From the NCBI GenBank assembly GCA_025201845.1, contig MU604141.1:1250-16640 (forward strand): DNA of 15,391 bases, written 5' to 3'. This DNA is from Martensiomyces pterosporus. Its lineage: Eukaryota; Kickxellomycota; Kickxellomycetes; Kickxellales; Kickxellaceae. Below, one piece after another: positions 1 through 6,717 of this stretch. Below the pieces are notes generated by a model, which saw only the letters and a program-made list of their open reading frames with translations, was not told the origin of the DNA and did not search any database. Within the stretch, counting starts at the first letter, position 1, and the number at the start of each line of letters is the position of its first letter. The translations under genes were made by a program, and so were the position numbers.

Positions 1-312
1 AGGGGGAAGACACCAGAAGTCGAATGCCATGGCCTTCTTAGTTGCAAAAACGAGAATTGTATGGAGCCCATGGCAAATGGCTCTGCTGCACCGCTGAATC
101 GTGTGCGCCTGTGGAACCGGGACTTGGCAGCCGTGCTCAACTTTAGGCACATCCTCAGCGGCCTCCGCGAGCATGGCTTCAGACCAGCAAGGTTCCTGCG
201 GCCAGCCCCCAAGGACAACGACGAGCAGCCGCTACTCAAACGGCTACTCAAGGCCGCCGACATGAAGGCAGCAAAGCGCCAGCGCAGAGGCCATGTGCAT
301 CCACAGCCTTAG
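1..312 (+). CDS. 3' fragment of a TnpB/Fanzor-like transposon nuclease (5' end outside window)
   Basis: The frame is open from base 1 to TAG at 310-312 (103 codons visible); the first ATG at 61 is probably internal. Seen: HGLLSCKNENC near codons 10-20, which looks like half of a zinc-ribbon, then RLWNRDLAAVLNF near codons 36-48, then a basic tail rich in K/R. WNRD-x-x-A-x-x-N matches the RuvC-III motif of TnpB/Fanzor RNA-guided nucleases, whose Asp is the third catalytic residue, and a zinc ribbon just before it is normal for the family. Known: TnpB/Fanzor proteins are transposon-encoded and use an RNA specified by the 3' end of the element. Inferred: this is the C-terminal end of such a protein. 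Whether the full gene is intact cannot be seen. Alternative: another RuvC-fold transposase. The family call is moderately sure; the transposon nature is strengthened by the second copy of its 3' end at 4911-5033. Confidence 0.6.
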   Translation, partial: RGKTPEVECHGLLSCKNENCMEPMANGSAAPLNRVRLWNRDLAAVLNFRHILSGLREHGFRPARFLRPAPKDNDEQPLLKRLLKAADMKAAKRQRRGHVHPQP

Positions 313-378
313 CAACGACTATCCGGAACGATTATCGTCGTTTCCAACCTGCACCAGCTGCTTCCCATGTAGAAGCAG
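256..378 (+). repeat. Element 3' end, copy A (123 bp, inverted partner at 4911-5033)
   Basis: This segment is the reverse complement of 4911-5033 with 120 of 123 bases identical. The differences are at 258 (C/T), 312 (TAG/TAA, both stops) and 357 (G/A). It covers the last 18 sense codons of the TnpB/Fanzor-like frame, its stop, and 66 bp of downstream DNA. Identity stops abruptly at 378, which is also the last base of a perfect 7-bp hairpin, so 378 is probably the true right end of the element. Confidence 0.92.
313..378 (+). ncRNA. Hairpin-rich element tail, candidate omega-RNA-like region
   Basis: Downstream of the stop lie potential hairpins. One spans 325-345, with GGAA (325-328) facing TTCC (342-345) and CGA facing TCG inside; an alternative pairs ACGA (328-331) with TCGT (335-338). 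ACGAC (315-319) can pair with GTCGT (337-341). The last is a perfect stem, CTGCTTC (358-364) with GAAGCAG (372-378), loop of 7, ending exactly at the repeat boundary. All are preserved in the second copy. TnpB/Fanzor guide RNAs are encoded across the 3' end of the ORF and the element end, so this is the expected place. Transcription is not shown; a DNA-level terminal hairpin recognised in transposition is an equal alternative. Confidence 0.4.
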
Positions 379-589
379 TGGGGTGCACAAGATGCTGCAC
401 ATTTCCAGGTGAGTGTGAATGTCAGTGAACTTCACTTGTTGTCTGCTCTGTCTGCAGCGAAACCAAAAGAGCAGAAAAGGACGGCCAGACGTGTTGAAAA
501 ATGGAATCAAAAGGAATTAATTGTAGCAAAGGATGTGTGGGCATTTGAATGCGAGGTAGGGTACTGCCGGGGTGCTGCTTTGGCGCCAT
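379..589. other. Intergenic: element flank and PBS2 3' flank
   Basis: About 210 bp between the right end of the element and the stop codon of the MAPKK gene. It should contain the 3' UTR and polyadenylation region of that gene (reading leftward). No gene, tRNA or clear terminator was recognised. No obvious target-site duplication can be assigned because the left end of the element is outside the window. Confidence 0.5.
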
Positions 590-1846
590 CTAGTCCATGG
601 CAGGAGGTGCCGCGGCGTTGCGCGCGAGCGACAGCGAATGTGCCCGCGATGCCCAGTCCTCCATGTCGACTGTGCTGCTCTCGGCCTCGACCATCCACGG
701 GTGCTGTAGCAGGTCCTGGTACAGCGGCCGTGTGCTGGAGTCCTTGGACAGGCACCTGGACACAAAGTCGCACGCCGAGGCCGAGTATCGGTCGCTGGGC
801 AGGGCAGGCGGGTCGCCGTGGACAATGGCGTTGAGCTGGGCAAACACTCCGTCGAACCCGCTGTTGTCGTAGGGGTACCGGCCAGTGGCGACCTCGATGA
901 TGGTCAGGCCAAGCGACCACACGTCGGACTGGATTGTGTAGCCCTCAGGGCCGCCCGTGCCGGTAATCCGCTCTGGCGCCATGTAGCTCTGGCAGCCGAC
1001 ATGGGTCTTTGCCAGCGACTGGTTGAGCTCTCCCGAAACACCGAAATCGCAAAGCTTGACCTCGCCTCTCTTGTTGACCAGAATGTTGGTGGGCTTGACG
1101 TCTCTGTGTATGATATTGAGCTCGTCCTTGAGGAACCGCAGCCCCTTGACAACAGACAGCGTTATTTTCGCCAGAATGGCCTCGGGTATGCCTGCCGGGT
1201 ACAGGCGGTCGAGGGACCCGTAGTCCATATACTCCATGCAGTAGTAGACGCACGACTCGATGAAAAAGGCGCCGTAAAAGTCCACGATGTATGGCGACCG
1301 AGCCTTGTGCAGCACATCCAGCTCCATGATAATCTGCTTCAGCGCACGCTGGTTGAGCTCCAGGCGGATTTCCTTGAGTGCCATGGTGACGCGCGTCGGC
1401 CTGTGGAACACCTTGTGCACAACGCCGTACTGGCCGCGGCCCAGAACCTCCAGCACCTGCATCTCCTGCATGGATATCTTGTAGCTCTTGCCGTTGCTAA
1501 AGTCCACTCCGGTGGCGCTAATGACGGCCTTGCCGTTGAAGTTCAGGTTGCCTGTCGGGTCGACATAGTCAGAGAACATTGAAAACGGCGATGCGCTCAT
1601 GCCAGTGAGCCTGCCCGGCGGGCCAGAGCGCCCACCCAACCTGCCTCCGCCAGCAAGGGCCGGCCGCGTGGGTCCAATGTCCCTGCTGCCGCTGCTGCCA
1701 TTGTTATTGCTATTGCCGCTGCTGCTGATGTTTCTGTTGCTGCTGCCACCGCTCCCCTGCTGAGCGCTGCTGAAGCGCGGAGAGGGGGCTTGGTCAGCAA
1801 CGAACCCCAGCTGACTAAGTGTAAGCCCAGGCTTTGGGCGTGGCAT
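590..1846 (-). CDS. PBS2: MAP kinase kinase, Pbs2/Wis1 type (osmostress/HOG pathway)
   Basis: Dual-specificity kinase expected to phosphorylate a Hog1/Sty1-type MAPK in the cytoplasm. The 418-residue product has a Ser/Asn/Gly-rich N-terminus (1-100), then GVDFSNGKSYKIS (113-125), typical of Pbs2. The kinase domain follows: Gly loop GRGQYG 136-141, Lys158, HRDVKPTN 247-254 (Asp249), DFG 267-269, activation-loop Ser277 and Thr281 in the MAPKK S-x3-T spacing, APE 290-292. The family-typical block VDFYGAFFIE and the sequence GCQSYMAPERI are present. No intron is needed. I chose ATG 1846 because it begins MPRPKPGLTL, which fits a MAPK-docking (D) motif; the frame continues to an ATG at 2005 but that extension looks like translated 5' UTR. 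It is shorter than yeast Pbs2 or Wis1 because the N-terminal regulatory region is short. All catalytic residues are intact. Confidence 0.93.
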   Translation of the reverse strand: MPRPKPGLTLSQLGFVADQAPSPRFSSAQQGSGGSSNRNISSSGNSNNNGSSGSRDIGPTRPALAGGGRLGGRSGPPGRLTGMSASPFSMFSDYVDPTGNLNFNGKAVISATGVDFSNGKSYKISMQEMQVLEVLGRGQYGVVHKVFHRPTRVTMALKEIRLELNQRALKQIIMELDVLHKARSPYIVDFYGAFFIESCVYYCMEYMDYGSLDRLYPAGIPEAILAKITLSVVKGLRFLKDELNIIHRDVKPTNILVNKRGEVKLCDFGVSGELNQSLAKTHVGCQSYMAPERITGTGGPEGYTIQSDVWSLGLTIIEVATGRYPYDNSGFDGVFAQLNAIVHGDPPALPSDRYSASACDFVSRCLSKDSSTRPLYQDLLQHPWMVEAESSTVDMEDWASRAHSLSLARNAAAPPAMD

Positions 1847-2574
1847 TCTTCGTTGAGGGCTGCGTAGAAAAAGACGAGGCAGCAAGGCAGGCACACGCGT
1901 GTGGCTGCAGTGTGTGCACGAATGAAAAGGGATTGGCGATGAGCAAGCACGCGAGCTGCAAATGAGCCCAGAATTCCTTAAATATGGCGGCGTCGCTGTC
2001 CGCACAAAACAAGCGCTGGGCTGTGTGTCCCAACAATATGCTGTTTTTCAGTTGCTGCTGCTTCTGCTCGCTTGCGTCCGGCTCATTCACAGGAAATGGA
2101 TAAATGAGAAGCACGGCAGAAAAATATGTAGCAAATCGCTGAAATGCGATGAAAGGAGAGAAGGCAGAGCGGGGGCCAGAAAGGAGGAAGGCTGGGAGTA
2201 ATGGGGGGAGAGGGTGCCACCGCTGCCACCGCCGCTGCTGTGTTGGGGGGTGGCCAAGGGCCAGAGGCAGTGAACCACCCCTGCCTGTGCTGTGGCTCAG
2301 GATAAAGGCCTGGTTTGGCACACGCTTCACCGTGCCCAAACTCCCCGTACACATGCACGCCATATACGCCGGGCCAGCTCAAGCTCTGGCGCCCAGCCTT
2401 GGCTCCAGCCTTGCTTCCGGCTCCGACGGCATGTCGGGCTCCGGCTCAAAGTCCTCTTTTCAGGCCGTTTGCATAGCATTTGGAGAACAGGCAAAAGAGA
2501 AGAAAAAGGGCTGAGAAAATGGAGTGGGCTGGACAGTGGCAGTATTGAATATGTGTAGAAAACAAGCCCCGAGC
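1847..2574. promoter_or_regulatory. PBS2 upstream region and RAD23 3' flank
   Basis: About 730 bp between two leftward genes, so it holds the RAD23 3' UTR (near 2574) and the PBS2 promoter and 5' UTR. An MCB-like ACGCGT hexamer lies at 1895-1900, 49 bp upstream of the chosen PBS2 ATG. A purine-rich stretch occurs at about 2145-2205. Open frames here are short and have no recognisable product. Confidence 0.5.
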
Positions 2575-3987
2575 TTACAAATCCATGTCTTCGTGGCCGT
2601 GGTCAAACAGGTAGTTGGCCGCAAGCTCCTCGTTCTTATCGCACGCAAGGTACGCCTCAATAACGATCTCGCGCGGAAAGCCAAGTGCCTCGAGGCGCTC
2701 AATGGCTGCCTTCTCCTCGGGAGTAATCCGGATGTACTGGCCCTGGCCCTGGCCATCCTCGCCCTCGCTGCCATCCTCGGCGCTCAGCCCGCCGGCATTC
2801 ACAGCAGCAGCCATCTGCTCCTCGGTCAAGCCCTCGAGAAGCATATGCAGAAACTCCTCCTCGTGGTTAGCAATCAGGTGCATCAGCTGCGGCTGCTGCA
2901 CAGCCAGCTCCTGGAGCACGGGCTGGAGCATCTGCGGGTTTTCGGCCACAATCTGCTGGAGCTGCCGGAACTGCGGTGTGTCGCGCAGTGCAGAGAGGTC
3001 ACTGAGCCCCGATCTGTCTCCAGCCCCAGCGCTTTCGTTCGACAGCGCCTCTGCCTGCTGGAACAAGTTCACTGGGCTGCGGGACTGAGCGCCCTGCTGT
3101 GCAGGTGCTGACGTGGCGCCCTGCTGTTGCGCTTGCGGCGGCGCCTGGGTCTCGGCTGCACGCCTTGCATCTGCCGCATCAGCCATTTGAAGCGCTGCCT
3201 CGGGGATCCCAGTGAGCAGGTACTCCACTGCGCGGTCAGGGTTGTTGAAGCTGGCACGCATAGCCTTTACGCACTGCTCGCGTGAGTAGCCCATATCAAT
3301 CATGTTTGCGATTGCCGTCTCGTACAGCTCTCCCGAGATAAACGAGTGGCCAATCCCAGCACCCTGCTGCTGCTCCGTAGCGCCTTCCGAGGCTGCTTCG
3401 GCCAAACTTGCGCTCCCTGCTTGTCCGGCAGCTGACGAGGTTGATGGCTGCTGGGTGCGTGCAGGCGGGGATGGAGTCGCCGGCTCTGCATTGGATTCGG
3501 CTGCTACGGAAACCGTCCGCTGGGCTGCGGGAGCCGCAACCTGAGCCGCAGGCTGCGCAGTGTTGGCAGGAGTCTCGGCCGCTGCGGGCTTGGACTTTGC
3601 ACCGGGCTTGGGCTTGACAGTCATTACCACCATAAAGTCCTTCTCGGTAATCTTTATCTCGTCGACGGTCTGTGTGTCGGTGAGGATCTTGCCCGAGTAA
3701 ATGAGCTTCTGCGTGCCTGCGGGGAACCCCTGCGACGCTTCGACCTTTGCCTTGACATCCTTGATCTACAGTATTCACACAGGGAGAGAGATATTCGGGT
3801 GCGCAAGAGAGAAGGGGTAGAAATTGAGCGATTGCATGGTGCGGATAGAATCGGGCTCCAGAGCACGCCGACTCTTTCGAATCGGCCTTCAAGCGCTGGC
3901 ATTATCCCGAGCAGCACGTACCGTGTCGGTGGGCTCAGCCTCGATTTGGAAGGACTTTTGCTGTAGAGTCTTTAGCGTGATTTTCAT
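2575..3987 (-). CDS. RAD23: Rad23 proteasome shuttle / NER factor (UBL-UBA-XPCB-UBA), two exons
   Basis: Spliced CDS: exon 1 3922-3987 (22 codons), intron 3766-3921 (156 bp, donor GTACGT, acceptor TAG, phase 0), exon 2 2575-3765; 418 residues. Known role: delivers ubiquitinated proteins to the proteasome and, with Rad4/XPC, takes part in nucleotide-excision repair. Seen: N-terminal ubiquitin-like domain (1-75) starting [13 protein letters not shown] and running across the splice as DT/IKDVKAK, with LIYSGKIL; Pro/Ala/Gln linker; UBA1 about 168-210 ([11 protein letters not shown]); XPC-binding domain about 280-334 ([26 protein letters not shown]); UBA2 about 370-411 ([31 protein letters not shown] in part). 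This is the full Rad23 domain order and close to the family's usual length. The intron falls inside the UBL, so an intronless reading misses the domain. It is divergent from TOM5. Confidence 0.95.
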
Positions 3988-4503
3988 TGTGCTGACGTGT
4001 GGTGTGTGCTTAAAGCGAGAGTGCGCCTGGGAGGAGTGTCGTGAGTGGCAAAGCAATAAAAGCACGGAATCTGTGTCTCTCCTTTGCCTTGGTGCAGCAA
4101 CGCCTTGCTTTTGAAGATGGCGGGACCTTGCTAGATTTTATACAAGGTAAATAATAGAGCAGGAGCTGTGGAGTTTGAACAAGAGCCAGGGCAAAGCACG
4201 CATTCCAGTTTTTTCTCCCTGCTCTTTGTCCTTTGGTCAGTTGGCGCCCGCGGCTGCTGCCTGGTGCGTATGTGTGCATATGCGCGTGCTTCCCCATGCT
4301 GACGCGAAGGTGCCCGCCGAGGGGACATTGTGGACACCCTCCCCAAAGTGCCAGCGCAACAGGACGATTACAGTGATTCTGCCATTTTTCTGGAGCGGCC
4401 TTCAGCTACAGCAAGCTTGCCAGCCTTGTCTCTGCTGCTTCCCATCCTCGCCATTTCGACAGCCGGATTCTACATACACAGCTCCTCTCTATTCTCTTCT
4501 GCA
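3988..4503. promoter_or_regulatory. Divergent RAD23/TOM5 promoter region
   Basis: A 516-bp region shared by two outward-facing genes. AGTGGCAAA at 4044-4052, 57 bp upstream of the RAD23 ATG, differs by one base from the yeast PACE box GGTGGCAAA bound by Rpn4 in proteasome-related genes. AT-rich CAATAAAAG at 4054-4062 and TTTTATACAA at 4136-4145 could act as TATA-like elements. No coding sequence was recognised; an open frame from 4330 runs in phase into TOM5 but its upstream part has no family resemblance. Confidence 0.45.
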
Positions 4504-4770
4504 ATGTTCATGCCCGGTCCCCCCGAAATCACCCCTGAGCAGCAGGCCGCCATGCGCCGCGAGGCCAGCAAGGGCATTTTCTCGTTCGTTGGAATCGTCG
4601 CTGCCATTCGCCTCGGTAAGTAGACGGAAGCAGCTTATTGCACACACAGCGACTCTCCATGCCCAAACCAACACACAAGCCAAAAACGTGGTCTCTGCTT
4701 TCTTTATCTCCTCACTTGTGCTCATGTAGTTCCCTGGGCTTTGGAGCACCTCGAGAAGGCACTCGCTTAG
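4504..4770 (+). CDS. TOM5: Tom5, small subunit of the mitochondrial outer-membrane translocase, two exons
   Basis: Spliced CDS: exon 1 4504-4615, intron 4616-4729 (114 bp, donor GTAAGT, acceptor TAG, phase 1), exon 2 4730-4770, stop TAG. The product is 50 residues, the usual Tom5 length. It begins MFMPGPPEITPEQQ, has a charged segment (MRREASKG), then one hydrophobic helix GIFSFVGIVAAIRLVPWAL and a short basic/acidic tail. The pattern (short cytosolic N-terminus, single C-proximal tail anchor containing a Pro) matches fungal and animal Tom5, which helps pass precursors through the TOM complex. The intron cuts the helix, so neither exon is recognisable alone. The call rests on length, layout and weak similarity, so it is probable rather than certain. 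Confidence 0.75.
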
Positions 4771-4910
4771 GAAACAAGCATCGCTGCCCGATCCAGCACG
4801 GCATGCACCCACGAAGGACACCAGACCGATCATTTCGTCAGATCAAGTTTTCCTTAGCTCGACTCTGTGTGCTCTTTTTCTTCTTCAAACGTGGAATATA
4901 ATGTAGATTG
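4771..4910. other. TOM5 3' flank
   Basis: 140 bp between the TOM5 stop and the inverted element copy, with a T/C-rich run near 4870-4886. ATGTAGA at 4901-4907 pairs with TCTACAT at 4916-4922 inside the repeat, making a hairpin across the junction. Nothing else was recognised. Confidence 0.4.
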
Positions 4911-5033
4911 CTGCTTCTACATGGGAAGCAGTTGGTGCAGGTTGGAAACGACGATAATCGTTCCGGATAGTCGTTGTTAAGGCTGTGGATGCACATGGCC
5001 TCTGCGCTGGCGCTTTGCTGCCTTCATGTCAGC
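4911..5033 (-). repeat. Element 3' end, copy B (inverted, 5'-truncated)
   Basis: Inverted copy of 256-378 with 3 differences in 123 bp. Reading leftward it has the same last 18 codons, a TAA stop (4977-4979 in place of TAG), the hairpin-rich tail and the terminal stem CTGCTTC/GAAGCAG (4911-4931). To the right of 5033 only patchy resemblance to the element coding region remains and in-frame stops appear, so no functional nuclease is encoded here. It is either a truncated or short non-autonomous insertion, or an end left by rearrangement. No clear target-site duplication was seen. Confidence 0.9.
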
Positions 5034-5261
5034 GTATCTGCTGCCACCTTGACTCTAGCTGCATTGCTCAGCATGCTAGGTATTGGAAGCTGCTGGCTGG
5101 AAGAGCGCTGCAGGGTGTGCTGCTCGTCACCCAGGACAGCTCAAAAAAAAAAAGGCGTATGACTGCGCACTGCTGCCTCATCGCCACCCTTCCCTCTCTT
5201 TCTCAATCCTTTTTCTTTTTCCTACCCACTTACTACTATAGCCCCTGTGCAAGGAGTAGCG
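5034..5261. promoter_or_regulatory. Coilin upstream region with a possible 3' splice site
   Basis: Contains an A-run at 5143-5153, then a long pyrimidine tract (about 5185-5225) followed by TTACTACTATAG ending at 5241. Pyrimidine tract, branch-like TTACTAC and terminal TAG look like a 3' splice site 20 bp before the coilin ATG, so an intron in the 5' UTR is possible. The right flank may also hold decayed element sequence. Confidence 0.35.
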
Positions 5262-6512
5262 ATGGGCACGCCTAAGCTGAAGCTAAGAATCAAGCTTGCA
5301 AAGCCGCTGCCTGCTAGGAAGCTTCTGTTTATATGCACGCAGCGCACCGTAAGGGAGCTCAAGTGCGAGATTGTGCGCCGTCTCGCCAGCACCATAGATG
5401 GTCCTATTGCTGTTAAAGCCAGTGGATACGAGCTGCTGGACGACGACGAAGTGAGCGACCTTCTTGAGAATAACAGCAAGCTTACTGTCCACACGCTGCG
5501 CTCTACCAACAAGCGCCCTGCGCAGACCGAGCCTGTGCATCGTGTCCATAGCACCTCCCATGCCCTTTGTGTCCATCCACCACCACCACCTCCAACTTTC
5601 TCGAAATACAAGTCACCGGCGAGTGCCGCACGCAATAACAGACACAAGAAACAGAGGCTGCTGAATAGAGCATCCTCTTTGGTAGCAACAGCCACTGCAG
5701 CCAGCACAAGCAGCAGTAGCAGCCACAGTGCCTCAGTGGGTGCAGGTGGTGTTGCTGACTCTGCAGGTCAGATTATGATACCAGTTGCAACACCAGCGCC
5801 TAGGCGGGTTGTTATCAGCTCTATGGAACACGGCGACCCGAACAAGGCCGCTCTGGTCAAGCAGAAAACGATATACCCGGTTCAAAAAGCCTATGACAAC
5901 GCAATAGCAGTGGATGGAGAAGGTTCAGCCAGCCGTGAGGGCACGGATAGTACAGATCCATCATCGTCCGAATCACTTGAACCATCGAACGACATTGTCA
6001 CAAGCTCAGACAGCGACTCGGACTCGGACTCAGAATCGAGCTCAAGTTCTACCTCGGGCTCTAGCTCTAGCTCGGATTCTGACTCTGACTCTGATTCTCC
6101 GCCACTAACCATCCCACTTCAGCGCCTGGGTAACGCGGATGGCCAAGGCAAGCCCAACGCTTCAGGACCTAGTGATAGCGCCAAGATCGCCAGCATCACA
6201 TTGCAACAGCTAGAGGAAATGGATGGTGGTAGCATCGACAATGTGTCTGCCGGAGCACTTATCGCCTACCAGGTGTTGGAGATTTCGCGTGAGATGACAC
6301 CGGTGGTCAGCCAGTTCCGAATCGGCCGTGTTGAGCGTGCCTCGCACTCAGAGCTTTTTGTTAGAGTTCTCAAGGATTTCGCCACAGGCTCCGAGGCAGC
6401 GCCAACCACAACCGATTTGCGCAGGCAGCAGCTTCTGGGCGATGCTGCCGAGAATGCGCCATCCCTTGACGAGCTGAGCCCCCACCAAGTTACTGCTGTC
6501 AAGTTCCTTTAA
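5262..6512 (+). CDS. Coilin-like protein (N-terminal UBL-like domain, C-terminal Tudor-like domain)
   Basis: Predicted 416-residue nuclear scaffold. Residues 4-80 (KLKLRIKL... TVRELKCEIVRRL... GYELLDDDEVSDLLENNSKLTV) match the ubiquitin-like self-association domain of coilin. The middle is basic and disordered: Pro run at 105-111, basic RNNRHKKQR about 124-132 (possible NLS), then an acidic SD/SE tract at 249-279 (likely CK2 target). Residues 329-370 (GALIAYQVLEISREMTPVVSQFRIGRVE) match the atypical Tudor domain of coilin, which in animals reads GEKIAFKLLEL...SPDVSDYKEGRI. Known role: organises Cajal bodies and snRNP maturation. ATG 5262 is used because the frame's 5' extension has no ATG. 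The Tudor-like end stops slightly short of the animal domain. This is from pattern comparison only, so confidence is good but not complete. Confidence 0.78.
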   Translation: MGTPKLKLRIKLAKPLPARKLLFICTQRTVRELKCEIVRRLASTIDGPIAVKASGYELLDDDEVSDLLENNSKLTVHTLRSTNKRPAQTEPVHRVHSTSHALCVHPPPPPPTFSKYKSPASAARNNRHKKQRLLNRASSLVATATAASTSSSSSHSASVGAGGVADSAGQIMIPVATPAPRRVVISSMEHGDPNKAALVKQKTIYPVQKAYDNAIAVDGEGSASREGTDSTDPSSSESLEPSNDIVTSSDSDSDSDSESSSSSTSGSSSSSDSDSDSDSPPLTIPLQRLGNADGQGKPNASGPSDSAKIASITLQQLEEMDGGSIDNVSAGALIAYQVLEISREMTPVVSQFRIGRVERASHSELFVRVLKDFATGSEAAPTTTDLRRQQLLGDAAENAPSLDELSPHQVTAVKFL

Positions 6513-6717
6513 GCGCGGAAATCATGTGGGGACGTCCCGTAAATGAAGGGTTCTCAATACTGGTCCTCCAGCCTGTGTCGCCAAGGGGGATGGCCGTGCG
6601 CGCTCTTCCAGGACTCGGCATTCCTTTTTTTCTTGTCTGATATTCTACATACTCCACATTCTATTTCTGGCCCAGAGTAATAACAAGGCGATAGAAGCGG
6701 TGATTGCAAAACAAAAA
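6513..6717. promoter_or_regulatory. Coilin-TBCE intergenic region
   Basis: 205 bp between two rightward genes, holding the 3' UTR of coilin and the promoter of TBCE. A T-rich stretch lies at 6624-6636. The A-rich leader ACAAAAA immediately before ATG 6718 is a favourable start context. Confidence 0.4.

Noticed and set aside
818..1582. 254-codon open frame on the + strand
   Set aside because: Antisense to the PBS2 kinase domain; no motif of its own.
5247..5261. Upstream start for the coilin-like protein
   Set aside because: The codon at 5247 is GTG; the first in-frame ATG is 5262, giving MGTPKLKL directly before the conserved domain.
6700..6717. Upstream start for TBCE
   Set aside because: The codon at 6700 is GTG; ATG 6718 has a good context and precedes the CAP-Gly domain.
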